Below, piece by piece: positions 9,151-17,726 of a stretch of DNA of 64,000 bases (positions are counted from its first letter, which is position 1; every line of letters begins with the position of its first letter). The notes under the pieces were generated by a model. That model was not told where the DNA came from, did no database searches, and worked only from the letters and a program-made list of their open reading frames with translations. The translations under genes were made by a program, and so were the position numbers. This DNA comes from Mycolicibacterium sp. YH-1 (GTDB lineage Bacteria > Actinomycetota > Actinomycetes > Mycobacteriales > Mycobacteriaceae). The stretch is from assembly GCF_022557175.1 (NCBI RefSeq), contig NZ_CP092915.1, positions 124,001 to 188,000 of the forward strand, written 5' to 3'.

Positions 9151-9876
9151 TCACGCTGACACTGCCGAGAACTTCGTCGACCACGACGCCGAGGATATGG
9201 AGCCATCGGTGCGCGCCAGAGCGCGCAGACCAGCCGCAACCAGTTCGGGAACCGCTGCTCCTGCGGCCTCACCGTTGGGTGAGGCGGCGCCGAGACGCGC
9301 GCGGTGGGCGATTCCTTCCGCAATCACCGCCAACTTGAAATTCGCAAGAGCTAGGCAGAATGGCCAGCCGCTCAGATCACTGCCGGATTTGACCGCGTAT
9401 TGCTGAGCCAGAGCGTCTGCGGACGGGAGCCGGGTGCTGGTCCAGGCTGCTTGAAACCCTAGTATGGCGTTCAACGGCGCGGGCCGGTACACGCACATCA
9501 GGGCGATGTCGGTAAGTGGCTCACCAAGAGTGGATAATTCCCAGTCCACCACTGCGCGGATGGAATCAGGTTGCCGCTCATCGACAATCGTGTTGTTGAT
9601 CCGGTAGTCGCCATGGATGATCGCCGCTGATTCCGTGCGAGGTAGAGCCGAGTGTAAAGCTTCTGACAATCTGTCCATATCCGGCATGGGGCGTGTCATG
9701 ACACGCCCCCACTGACTTGTCCATCGGTGCACCTGTCTAGACAGGAATCCCGCCGGGCCGCATGACCGAGTTCCGCCCGAATCGATGATCCCCGCTGAAG
9801 ACATCGGTGTCCTCGTTGGTTCGTTGGTGACACTGTCGAGCCGATCGATAGTTGGGCGGATTGTGTTATCGCGCAA
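9151..9876 (-). pseudogene. APH-like phosphotransferase, N-lobe missing
   Basis: This frame matches the C-terminal half of the acyl-CoA-dehydrogenase-associated aminoglycoside-phosphotransferase-like kinases: GPAGFLSRQVHRWTSQW, catalytic loop HGDYRINNTIV, and Mg2+-binding VVDWELSTLGEPLTDIALM. The kinase N-lobe with the ATP-binding Lys is absent; the first 35 codons look like unrelated sequence. The tail after LAALRALAR-type residues is also unusual. It is thus a truncated gene and probably inactive. Confidence 0.65.
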
Positions 9877-10223
9877 TGGAACTGATGGCTATCGCGCCTA
9901 GTCGCCGCGACGCGTCTCGGGCGAGGCGACGGCTAGTCTCGATCACGCCGCTAGCCGCTGCGGCAGCTCCTGCGGAGATTGTGCCAAGACGCCACCGCTT
10001 CTCGCGCCTCCCGCTTTGGGCTGGCTGCCTCCACTCCCAAACTCCCATTCGCGGTGCGCCAGATGTGCTGTCGGACTAAGTTGTTGGGGCGGACGCGACC
10101 AGGGCGCGTTCCGTGTTGGTTCACGCTGTCCTGCGAGTTTCTGGTCGAGGTTGTGATGCGCGATCTTGGCACGGTGGTGGTCACTCTCTTCAAAAGCTGG
10201 TTTCGGCGTCGCTAGCGGTGGGT
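9877..10223. other. unassigned 347-bp gap
   Basis: No gene, RNA or repeat was recognised. Short frames on both strands are rich in Arg and Ser and lack family features. The missing N-lobe of the phosphotransferase was looked for here on the minus strand and not found. Confidence 0.4.
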
Positions 10224-10985
10224 CTACTTCGGTGGTGGCGCCAAGGTTGCCTCGATGGCACCGAGCAGACCGTCGATGACAGTCCTGAAGACTCCCTCAG
10301 GGGTAACTCTTTCGAGTTCCGGAGCGTGTGCACGTGTAGCTGGATGCTTGTCTTCGGGCAGGTGAGCGTAGATGCGCGACCACGCCGTACGATCCTTGAG
10401 CGCGAGATCAGGGGTAAGCGCGATGACGCCGGCACGCAGTGCGGCCAGAGACAGCATCGTGTCTACAAGAGCTCTATAGTGCAGCGCGGTCATTCGCTCG
10501 TCGAGTCCGAGGCTGGCGAGCGTGGAGACGAAGAGTTCGATCCACTTCCGCTCGCCGTCGCCACCTGTAACGCGCGAGAATCCGAGGGCGGTAACGGTCG
10601 GGAAGTCCTGGCTAACGGTGAAGAACGTGTGAGCGGCCAAGCTGAGGGTCGCCTTCCAGTTCAACGGTTCTTCGAGACTATCGGCCTTGTGGACGAAAGA
10701 TTGATAGGCGATAGCCAAGACCCTATCCATGCAGGCCAGGACGAGGTCGTCCTTGTTGCGGAAGTGCCGGTAGAAGGCCGTGGCGTCGACGCCGAGTTCG
10801 CGACCGATGCGCCGAAGCGACAGGGCTGACGACCCTTCCTCCTGGACGAGCGCGAGCGCGCATTCAACGATGGTGTCCTCACTGAGGGGCGCTTTTCGCC
10901 GCAGCTGAGGTGTTCGTTCAGTAGGTGTCTCGACCACCGCCTGCCCGGTGTCGACATTTCCATTATTCGTCCGTCCTGCCGCCAT
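10224..10985 (-). CDS. TetR family regulator
   Basis: 253 residues from the ATG at 10985. The N-terminal helix-turn-helix reads ALSLRRIGRELGVDATAFYR, followed by HFRNKDDLVLACMDRVL, the standard TetR third and fourth helices; it has a 40-residue N-terminal extension. The remaining all-helical domain would bind an inducer. It is transcribed away from the amidohydrolase operon with 87 bp between the starts and so most likely represses that operon. In-frame codons continue upstream past 11048, but those would run into the operon's own start region. Confidence 0.83.
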   Translation of the reverse strand: MAAGRTNNGNVDTGQAVVETPTERTPQLRRKAPLSEDTIVECALALVQEEGSSALSLRRIGRELGVDATAFYRHFRNKDDLVLACMDRVLAIAYQSFVHKADSLEEPLNWKATLSLAAHTFFTVSQDFPTVTALGFSRVTGGDGERKWIELFVSTLASLGLDERMTALHYRALVDTMLSLAALRAGVIALTPDLALKDRTAWSRIYAHLPEDKHPATRAHAPELERVTPEGVFRTVIDGLLGAIEATLAPPPK

Positions 10986-11072
10986 GTACACATCGTAGAC
11001 CACAGCGATGTCCTCGCCGTTGACAACGGTGATCGTGTGAGGTTCCATATTGCCGATGAGAGGCAACGCACA

Positions 11073-12752
11073 GTGATCGAAAACACACTGCAGGGTCCCG
11101 TCACCGTCTTTCGTGGGGGTGCGGTGTTCACTGCGGACTCGACTTTGCCGTGGGCAACCGCAGTCGCCGTTTACGGAGATCGCATCGTGGCTGTTGGCAG
11201 CGACGACGCCGTGGCGCCGTACCTGGCGCAGGCGGCTGACGTCGTCGAACTCGACGGCCGACTGCTTGTCCCCGGCTTCGTCGATTCGCATGTCCACCCG
11301 GTTATGGGCGGGCTGGAACGCCTACGTTGCGATCTCAGCGGGCTCGCGAATTACGCCGAGTACCGCGACGCCATCGCGACGTACGCCGCGGACAACGCCA
11401 ACGAGCCGTGGGTATTGGGCGGAGGTTGGTCGATCGACGCCTTTGACGCTGGTCTACCCAGCCGTCACCAACTCGACGAGGCAGAACACCGCCGGCCAGC
11501 CTACTTTCCGAACCGCGATCATCACTCGGGCTGGGCGAACTCCGCCGCTCTGTCGTTGGCAGGTATCGACAGGCATACACCTGACCCGACCAATGGCCGC
11601 ATTGAGCGCGATCAACAGGGCGATCCGACCGGGCTCCTGCACGAGGGCGCCATGGATTTGGTGGAGTCGATCATTCCATCGCCGCCTCCCTTGCTCGTCG
11701 ACGCAGCATTGCGCGAAGCGCAGGGGATTCTGCACGCCCAGGGCATCACGGGCTGGCAGGACGCGATGGTGAGGTTCGACGGCACGCACGGCTCGGTGCA
11801 CGACGCCTACATGAGGGGTCAGTCGCAGGGTTGGCTGACCGCACGCGTCCAAGGTGCACTCTGGTGGCCGCGGGGCATCGACGTCACCGACGTCGCTGAC
11901 CTGGTGCGCGATTTCGCCGCGCGACGAGCCGAGGCCGCGAACTCACCCGGTCGGTACAACGCGGATTTCGTCAAGATCATGCAGGACGGCGTGCTGGAGA
12001 CGTGCACCGCAGCGCTCATCGACCCGTATCTCGACACGTGCGGGTGCCGAACCTTCAATCGAGGCATGTCCTTCTTCTCCAGGGAAGTGCTTGAACACTC
12101 GGTGGTCGAGTTGGACAACGCAGGTTTTCACGTGCATTTCCACGCGCTGGGTGACGGTGCAGTACGCGACGTGTTAGATGCCATCGCTGCCACGCGTGAA
12201 CACAATCCGACTGCCGACACCAGGCATCATCTGGCGCACCTTCAGCTCATTAACGAGGAAGATGTCCGCCGGTTCCGGCAGCTGCGCGTCGGCGCCACGA
12301 TCCAGCCTCTGTGGGCGCGACACGAGGCGCAGGTGGACCGGTTTGCCAGCCCCGTTATCGGAGCTGGCCGTGCGGCGCGACAGTATCCGTTTGGGGATCT
12401 CCGCCGAGAAGGCTCGATGATCGCGATGGGCAGCGATTGGCCCGTCAGCTCGGCGAGCCCGATGCGCGGGATTCACGTCGCGGTCACCCGGAGGGCGCAC
12501 GGCGCTCCGGACCACGTCACCGCGCTAGGTACTGCTCAAGAGCTTTCACTGTCCGAATCGCTTACGGCTTACACCGCGGGCTCTGCCCGAGTCAACGGTT
12601 GGGAGCGGGCCGTCGGCGTCATAAGCAGCGGGGCCTATGCAGACCTCGCACTGCTCGATCGCAACCCCTTCGAACTGCCGGCCGATGAAATTGCCGAGAC
12701 TCAGGTCCAGAGGACATACGTGGGCGGTGAGGTCGTATATGGGACAGAGTGA
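11073..12752 (+). CDS. amidohydrolase (YtcJ-like)
   Basis: 559 residues of the metal-dependent amidohydrolase superfamily. Visible: composite N-terminal strand domain (VFRGGAVFTADS), metal site VDSHVHPVMGG near residue 72, the extra inserted region typical of YtcJ-like members, then FHVHFHALGDGAVRDVLD and the catalytic Asp in MGSDWPVSSASPMRG. It would hydrolyse an amide or ester C-N/C-O bond. The GTG at 11073 is preceded by GAGAGG eight bases upstream, supporting that start over an in-frame GTG at 11037. First gene of an operon running to 22000. Confidence 0.86.
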   Translation: MIENTLQGPVTVFRGGAVFTADSTLPWATAVAVYGDRIVAVGSDDAVAPYLAQAADVVELDGRLLVPGFVDSHVHPVMGGLERLRCDLSGLANYAEYRDAIATYAADNANEPWVLGGGWSIDAFDAGLPSRHQLDEAEHRRPAYFPNRDHHSGWANSAALSLAGIDRHTPDPTNGRIERDQQGDPTGLLHEGAMDLVESIIPSPPPLLVDAALREAQGILHAQGITGWQDAMVRFDGTHGSVHDAYMRGQSQGWLTARVQGALWWPRGIDVTDVADLVRDFAARRAEAANSPGRYNADFVKIMQDGVLETCTAALIDPYLDTCGCRTFNRGMSFFSREVLEHSVVELDNAGFHVHFHALGDGAVRDVLDAIAATREHNPTADTRHHLAHLQLINEEDVRRFRQLRVGATIQPLWARHEAQVDRFASPVIGAGRAARQYPFGDLRREGSMIAMGSDWPVSSASPMRGIHVAVTRRAHGAPDHVTALGTAQELSLSESLTAYTAGSARVNGWERAVGVISSGAYADLALLDRNPFELPADEIAETQVQRTYVGGEVVYGTE

Positions 12753-14016
12753 GAACGAAAGGCAATGGCATAACACGGGTCTCGTGCCGCAGCGCGCCTC
12801 AATGGGGGAGCGCACCGGGCACCGTGTGGTGGTGCTCGAGGGGCGGGAGCTTCTTGACGCCGGGTACCGCACGTTCCTGCGATCGCTGATCGGTGTCGTC
12901 CCCCGCGATGCGGATCTAACTGAACTCGTCGAGCCGGGCCGGATGATTGGAGTCCTGGACCGCGGTAAGCCGGTAGGTGTCGCGGGATCCTTTCCCGGTT
13001 GGCTAGTCGTCCCAGGAGGGTGCCGTCTTCCGCACGCTGCGGTCACCCATGTCGGTGTGCTGCCAACTCATCGGCGCATGGGAATCATGACGGCGCTAAT
13101 CGCCGAGCAACTCACCGATATCGCCGCGCGCGGCGAAGTCGTGGCAAGCCTTCGCGCGACCGAGGGCACAATATATGGCCGCTTCGGATATGCGATCGCC
13201 ACGCGGTCCGCGACTGCACGGCTCTCGCTTCGCCACGCCAACGTGTACGGACCGCGAAACCTTGAATCGTCAATATCACTGGGAGACAACGACAACGATC
13301 GCTGGCAAACGGTCCCCGCGCTCTGCGAACGAGCGCAGTGGGTGGGCGCGGTCTCCCGTCACCGGCAATACTGGGCGCTGCAGAGACAAGTCTGGGACGC
13401 TGGCGATCACACCAGCTACACAGTGATCCACAGCACAAACGGTATCAACGACGGCTTCGTTGTGTACGAGCCGATCAACCCCGCCGACTGGTTTGAGGCC
13501 GCAACCCGCTCGGTGCGCGTCAGCGACTTCGTCGCGCACACCGATAGCGCGCACCGCGGCCTCATCGCCCATCTGCTCGACCTGGACGGGGTTGACATCA
13601 TCGAGTTCGCATCACGCGCTGTCGACGACCCGTTACCACTCATGCTCACCGACAGCCGCGCGTTCACCGTCACTGGCGTGCGGGACGAAACCTGGTTGCG
13701 ACTGGTCGACGTGGAGGCCGCACTCCAAGGCCGTACCTATCATGATGGCCCTCCGGTGGTCATCGAGGTCATCGACGAACAGTTACCGGCCAACAGCGGC
13801 CAGTACCGAGTTTGTGCCGACGGTGTGGCTAGGACCGAAACGTCCGCAGACCTGTCGGTCGACGTCGCGGCTCTTGCGCAGGTCTACCTCGGTGATGCGA
13901 TGTGGTGGCAGCTGGTGATGAGCGGCCGAGCCCGGGCGCAGCACCCGGGCGCCGTGCGTAAGGCTGACGACTTGTTCGCAACCAGTCGACTTCCGTTCTC
14001 TGGAACAGAATTCTGA
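12739..14016 (+). CDS. Eis-like GNAT acetyltransferase
   Basis: 425 residues, same length and layout as mycobacterial Eis: N-terminal GNAT domain with VTHVGVLPTHRRMGIMTAL (acetyl-CoA loop), EGTIYGRFGYAIAT, a second GNAT-like domain, and a sterol-carrier-protein-like C-terminal region. The protein ends in Phe (SGTEF), as in Eis, whose terminal carboxylate acts as the catalytic base. Eis enzymes acetylate amines, including aminoglycosides. The ATG at 12739 overlaps the amidohydrolase stop by 14 bp, so translation is coupled. In this operon a role in modifying the imported substrate's amine is plausible but inferred. Confidence 0.85.
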   Translation: MGQSENERQWHNTGLVPQRASMGERTGHRVVVLEGRELLDAGYRTFLRSLIGVVPRDADLTELVEPGRMIGVLDRGKPVGVAGSFPGWLVVPGGCRLPHAAVTHVGVLPTHRRMGIMTALIAEQLTDIAARGEVVASLRATEGTIYGRFGYAIATRSATARLSLRHANVYGPRNLESSISLGDNDNDRWQTVPALCERAQWVGAVSRHRQYWALQRQVWDAGDHTSYTVIHSTNGINDGFVVYEPINPADWFEAATRSVRVSDFVAHTDSAHRGLIAHLLDLDGVDIIEFASRAVDDPLPLMLTDSRAFTVTGVRDETWLRLVDVEAALQGRTYHDGPPVVIEVIDEQLPANSGQYRVCADGVARTETSADLSVDVAALAQVYLGDAMWWQLVMSGRARAQHPGAVRKADDLFATSRLPFSGTEF

Positions 14017-14134
14017 TGCCGAGAACAACTCGTATCGCCGAATCGCAGGAGCCCCGACGAGAACGACAACGCCACAACCACATAACGACAGGTCTTGCCC
14101 CAAACCGTCCCACTCACGAAACGGAAACGACTCG

Positions 14135-15799
14135 ATGAGCACACCATCCATGCCGGTGCCACCAAAGCTCAACCATGACCCCGACGATCGCCGCGTCAAC
14201 TCGCGACGGCGTCGTTGGGCAAGACCTGCTGGTATTGTCATGGCACTGATCCTCGGTCTTAGTGCGTGCGCATCTCCAAGCGAAACAGGCACCACGGCAA
14301 CGGAAGCGGTGCTGGAGACTGGTGGTGGCCCTCAGGGCGACCCCACCCGCGGCGGTGAAGTCCGCATTGCTGTCACCGGCGGAGGCCCGAGCACTCCGCT
14401 GGACCCCAACAGTCAGAGCTACCTGATCGATGGCCTTGTCAAATCTGCGGTCTACGATCGGCTGACCACGATCAATCCGGAATCCGGCGCAGTCGAGATG
14501 TCGCTGGCCACCTCGATGACTCCGAATGACACTGCCACGGAGTGGACCATCGAACTACGGCCTGGCGTCCTATTTTCGGACGGCCGGCCCCTGACGTCTA
14601 ACGATGTTCTGTTCACTCTGAAGCGCATCAAGGATGACGCCCTCGCCGACTCGACCATGCGGCATGTCGACCTTGAACGTAGTTCGTCCAGCGGCCCCAC
14701 CCGGCTGACGTTGGTGCTGACGAAGCCGATCGCTGACCTGCCAGCCGTTCTCGCCGCGGCGGACACCTTCAGCATCATCCCGGATGGGTCGAAGGACCCG
14801 GCCACAGTGCCGCCGCCGGGGACTGGGCCCTATGCGATCGCCAATTACACCCCAGGCGTACAGGTGGACCTCACGGCCAACAAACAGTACCGGGAACCGG
14901 GCAAACCCTATTTGGACCGACTCACCCTTGTGGAGATCAACGATCCCTCCGCTGCCCTCAACGCTCTCAAGGCCGGACAGGTAGATATAGCCACCCGATT
15001 CAACTTCGCCGCGGTTCCCTCGCTCGTCAACGACCCGGGAATCTACTTGCGCGCGTCCAATGTAGGCATGGCGGCGGCCAACTACTACATGAACGAACAG
15101 CTTGCGCCGTTCGACAATCCCGCTGTCCGCAAGGCGATGAGGCTCGCGGTGGACCGTGAACGCTGCGTCAAAGTTGCACTTAACGGTTATGGCCACGTCG
15201 GGAACGACCTTTGGGGTGAGGCCCACCCGTCATACAACAAAGACCTTCCTCAGCGTGAGTACAACCCCGAGGAAGCGAAGAAGATCCTCGCCGAAGCTGG
15301 TGTCACAACCCCCGTTGCGGTGACCCTGTATGCAGCCGACTACGGCGCCGGCATGCTTGAGTGCGCGCAAGTGATTCAGCAGTCGGCGAAAGCGGCCGGG
15401 TTCGACGTGACCGTCAAACAGGTCTCTTCGTCTGAACTCTATGGGCCCAACATTTTCACCAAAGTGCCGATGGGTTCGGACTACTGGGCCGGGACGTCAT
15501 TTGAGGGCGGCGCATCGGGTGCCATGGTCCAAGGCGCACCCTTTCCTGAGTTCGGCATGGACGACAAGGAGTTCGACGCCAAGTTCGACGACGCTCGAGC
15601 CACCCTCGATGTCAACGAGCGGAACCGCAAGTACCAAGCACTCCAGAAGGAACTCTGGGAGAACGGCGCCAACATCGTCTGGGGCTTCCAGGACGTGATC
15701 TGGGGCATCGCAAATCGCGTCGGCGGGACCGAGGCGTTCGATCTCCCGACGAACTCCACCGAGTATCACGGGCTGGAGGATCTGTGGGTACAGAACTAG
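14135..15799 (+). CDS. ABC importer substrate-binding lipoprotein (SBP_bac_5)
   Basis: 554 residues of the peptide/nickel/dipeptide-binding family. The N terminus has an RRRR motif, a short hydrophobic core and a lipobox LSAC ending at Cys45, indicating lipid anchoring outside the membrane. Family motifs include YDRLTTINPESG, ATEWTIELRPGVLFSDG, GTGPYAIANYTPG and NPAVRKAMRLAVDRE. It delivers a peptide-like or other cationic ligand to the two permeases that follow. The start at 14135 lies 118 bp after the Eis-like gene; the stop overlaps the first permease by 16 bp. Confidence 0.9.
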   Translation: MSTPSMPVPPKLNHDPDDRRVNSRRRRWARPAGIVMALILGLSACASPSETGTTATEAVLETGGGPQGDPTRGGEVRIAVTGGGPSTPLDPNSQSYLIDGLVKSAVYDRLTTINPESGAVEMSLATSMTPNDTATEWTIELRPGVLFSDGRPLTSNDVLFTLKRIKDDALADSTMRHVDLERSSSSGPTRLTLVLTKPIADLPAVLAAADTFSIIPDGSKDPATVPPPGTGPYAIANYTPGVQVDLTANKQYREPGKPYLDRLTLVEINDPSAALNALKAGQVDIATRFNFAAVPSLVNDPGIYLRASNVGMAAANYYMNEQLAPFDNPAVRKAMRLAVDRERCVKVALNGYGHVGNDLWGEAHPSYNKDLPQREYNPEEAKKILAEAGVTTPVAVTLYAADYGAGMLECAQVIQQSAKAAGFDVTVKQVSSSELYGPNIFTKVPMGSDYWAGTSFEGGASGAMVQGAPFPEFGMDDKEFDAKFDDARATLDVNERNRKYQALQKELWENGANIVWGFQDVIWGIANRVGGTEAFDLPTNSTEYHGLEDLWVQN

Positions 15800-16833
15800 T
15801 TGAGGCGATCGAAGATGCCGACAGACCGACGCCGTCGCAGCCTTCATTCCGGGGGCTGCGGCGATGGCGCAGCGCACACCCATGGACATGGTTGATCGCA
15901 ACCCGTCTCGCCGGTGCTGTGGGGCTGATCGTTGCAGTATCGTTCGCTACGTTCGCGGCCGTCTCACTTCTACCGGGCGACATCGTGGCGACAGTTCTTG
16001 GTAAGAGTGGTTCGCCGGAACGCGTGGCGCTCATACGCGAGCAGTTGAACCTCGATCGTCCGATGCTCATTCGCTACGTCAATTGGCTAGGCGCTGCACT
16101 GCACGGTGACTTCGGCCGTTCCATTGCGTCTGGAGCGCCTGTGTCAGAGCTGGTTTGGCCGCGGCTGCGCAACACCCTCATCCTCGGTCTGGTGACTGCA
16201 GCGGTAACCTTTCCGCTCGCCATTCTGGTCGGGTCGTGGGCTGGCGCCCGCGCGGGCAGTCGCGGTGACCGCATCAGCTCGACCCTCGGTCTGGTGTTCA
16301 TGACACTGCCGGAGTTCGCTGCCGGCACACTGTTGGTGTACCTGTTCGGCGTCCGGCTACGTCTACTGCCCGTCGTATCGGCGTTCGATCCAGATATCGG
16401 TCCACTCTCGGAGCCAGCGACTTTGGTGCTGCCAGCTCTTTCGCTGGCCCTTATCAGCTTCGGTTTCGCGATGCGATATGTCAGGAGCAGCGTGGCGGAG
16501 TCGATGAGGAGCGACTGTGTGCGGATGGCTCGGCTCAACGGCTTTCCAGAACGTCAAGTGCTCTTCCGCTACGGGCTTCGCAACGCCCTGGCCCCGATCA
16601 TCCAGGTCTCGAGCCTGACCTTCCTCGGTCTGCTCGCAGGAGTGGTGGTGACCGAGACAGTCTTTAGTTATCCCGGTTTGGGCGCATTGATCGTGACAAC
16701 GAGCCTCAACCGCGACTTTACGACCCTCGTCGCAGCGAGCACAGTCATCGCTGCGCTATACGCGATCATGAACATTGCCAATGATGTCGCGTTGCTCTAC
16801 GCGAATCCCCGGCTACGGAAGACGACGCGGTGA
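15784..16833 (+). CDS. ABC importer permease (DppB/OppB type)
   Basis: 349 residues with an N-terminal TM segment, the OppB-like N-terminal region (EQLNLDRPMLIRYVNWLGAA), about six further TM segments and the permease coupling (EAA-like) loop RMARLNGFPERQVLFRYGLR around residues 243-262. It forms one half of the channel. It overlaps the binding-protein gene by 16 bp and the next permease by 4 bp. Confidence 0.9.
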   Translation: MGTELVEAIEDADRPTPSQPSFRGLRRWRSAHPWTWLIATRLAGAVGLIVAVSFATFAAVSLLPGDIVATVLGKSGSPERVALIREQLNLDRPMLIRYVNWLGAALHGDFGRSIASGAPVSELVWPRLRNTLILGLVTAAVTFPLAILVGSWAGARAGSRGDRISSTLGLVFMTLPEFAAGTLLVYLFGVRLRLLPVVSAFDPDIGPLSEPATLVLPALSLALISFGFAMRYVRSSVAESMRSDCVRMARLNGFPERQVLFRYGLRNALAPIIQVSSLTFLGLLAGVVVTETVFSYPGLGALIVTTSLNRDFTTLVAASTVIAALYAIMNIANDVALLYANPRLRKTTR

Positions 16834-17726
16834 TGAATACGTTGATCCGATTCTGGAGCCTGTCTGTCTCGGCACGCCTGGGCATCGTCGTGGCAGTCGG
16901 GTTGGTGTTGTTGGCGCTATTGGGACCGGTGTTCGCCCCTGGAGACCCTGACGTCCTGGTTGGCCCCCCCTTCGGTGCTCCCGAACCAGGACATCCTCTC
17001 GGCTATGACCAGCTGGGCCGCGACATTCTCAGCCGACTACTTGCCGGGGGTCGTGTAACAGTGCTGCTGGCTCTGGTTGGTGTCGCCGGCACATACGCGA
17101 TCGGGCTGCCGTTGGGCGTGATTGCCGGGCTGAAGGGCGGTCGAATCGACGCCTCGATCATGCGAGTTCTAGACGTGATCCTCGCATTTCCGCCGCTGCT
17201 GTTCCTGCTTGTCCTCGCTGCCGCCAGCGGTGTGGGGCCCTCGGTCGTGTTCGTCGCCATCGTCTTCGGCAATGTCGCATGGCTGGCCCGGATCGCTCGC
17301 GCCGCCACCTCGGAGGTTCGCACCCGCGGATATGTCGATGCGGCCCGACTGCGCGGAGAAACGTTGCCCTCCATTGTCATGCGCGAGGTTGTGCCAAACA
17401 TCGCCCACACGCTTTACGCCGATGTCGGAATGCGTTTCACTACCGTGATTCTGTTCGTGGCAGGAGCGTGCTATCTCGGAGTCGGAGTTCAACCGCCGCA
17501 TGCCGACTGGGCGCGGATGGTCTCGGAGAATATGAGCGGATTAACCGTGGCACCAGTTGCGGTCCTAGCGCCGGTAGCTCTGATCACTCTCTTGACAGTC
17601 GCGATCAACGTTGCCGCCGACGGGCTTCAGAGCGGGCCCGCGAAACCGAGACAAGCCACCCAAACCAAGGATGCCCAGCACGGGACGGGCCTAGTCCCCA
17701 GCCACTTAGAGGTCGGACGTGACTGA
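16830..17726 (+). CDS. ABC importer permease (DppC/OppC type)
   Basis: 298 residues. It has the OppC N-terminal segment with HPLGYDQLGRDILSRLLAGG, five to six TM helices and the coupling loop YVDAARLRGETLPSIVMREV. The GTG at 16830 forms a GTGA overlap with the upstream stop, showing translational coupling. The C-terminal hydrophilic tail is longer than usual (after GLQSGPAKPR), and overlaps the ATPase start by 8 bp. Confidence 0.9.
   Translation: MMNTLIRFWSLSVSARLGIVVAVGLVLLALLGPVFAPGDPDVLVGPPFGAPEPGHPLGYDQLGRDILSRLLAGGRVTVLLALVGVAGTYAIGLPLGVIAGLKGGRIDASIMRVLDVILAFPPLLFLLVLAAASGVGPSVVFVAIVFGNVAWLARIARAATSEVRTRGYVDAARLRGETLPSIVMREVVPNIAHTLYADVGMRFTTVILFVAGACYLGVGVQPPHADWARMVSENMSGLTVAPVAVLAPVALITLLTVAINVAADGLQSGPAKPRQATQTKDAQHGTGLVPSHLEVGRD

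Noticed and set aside
9151..9876. Functional aminoglycoside phosphotransferase resistance gene
   Set aside because: The N-lobe is missing and the C-lobe resembles the acyl-CoA-dehydrogenase-linked kinases, not resistance enzymes.
12637..12738. In-frame upstream extension of the Eis-like gene
   Set aside because: It lies within the amidohydrolase coding sequence; ATG 12739 gives the normal Eis length.
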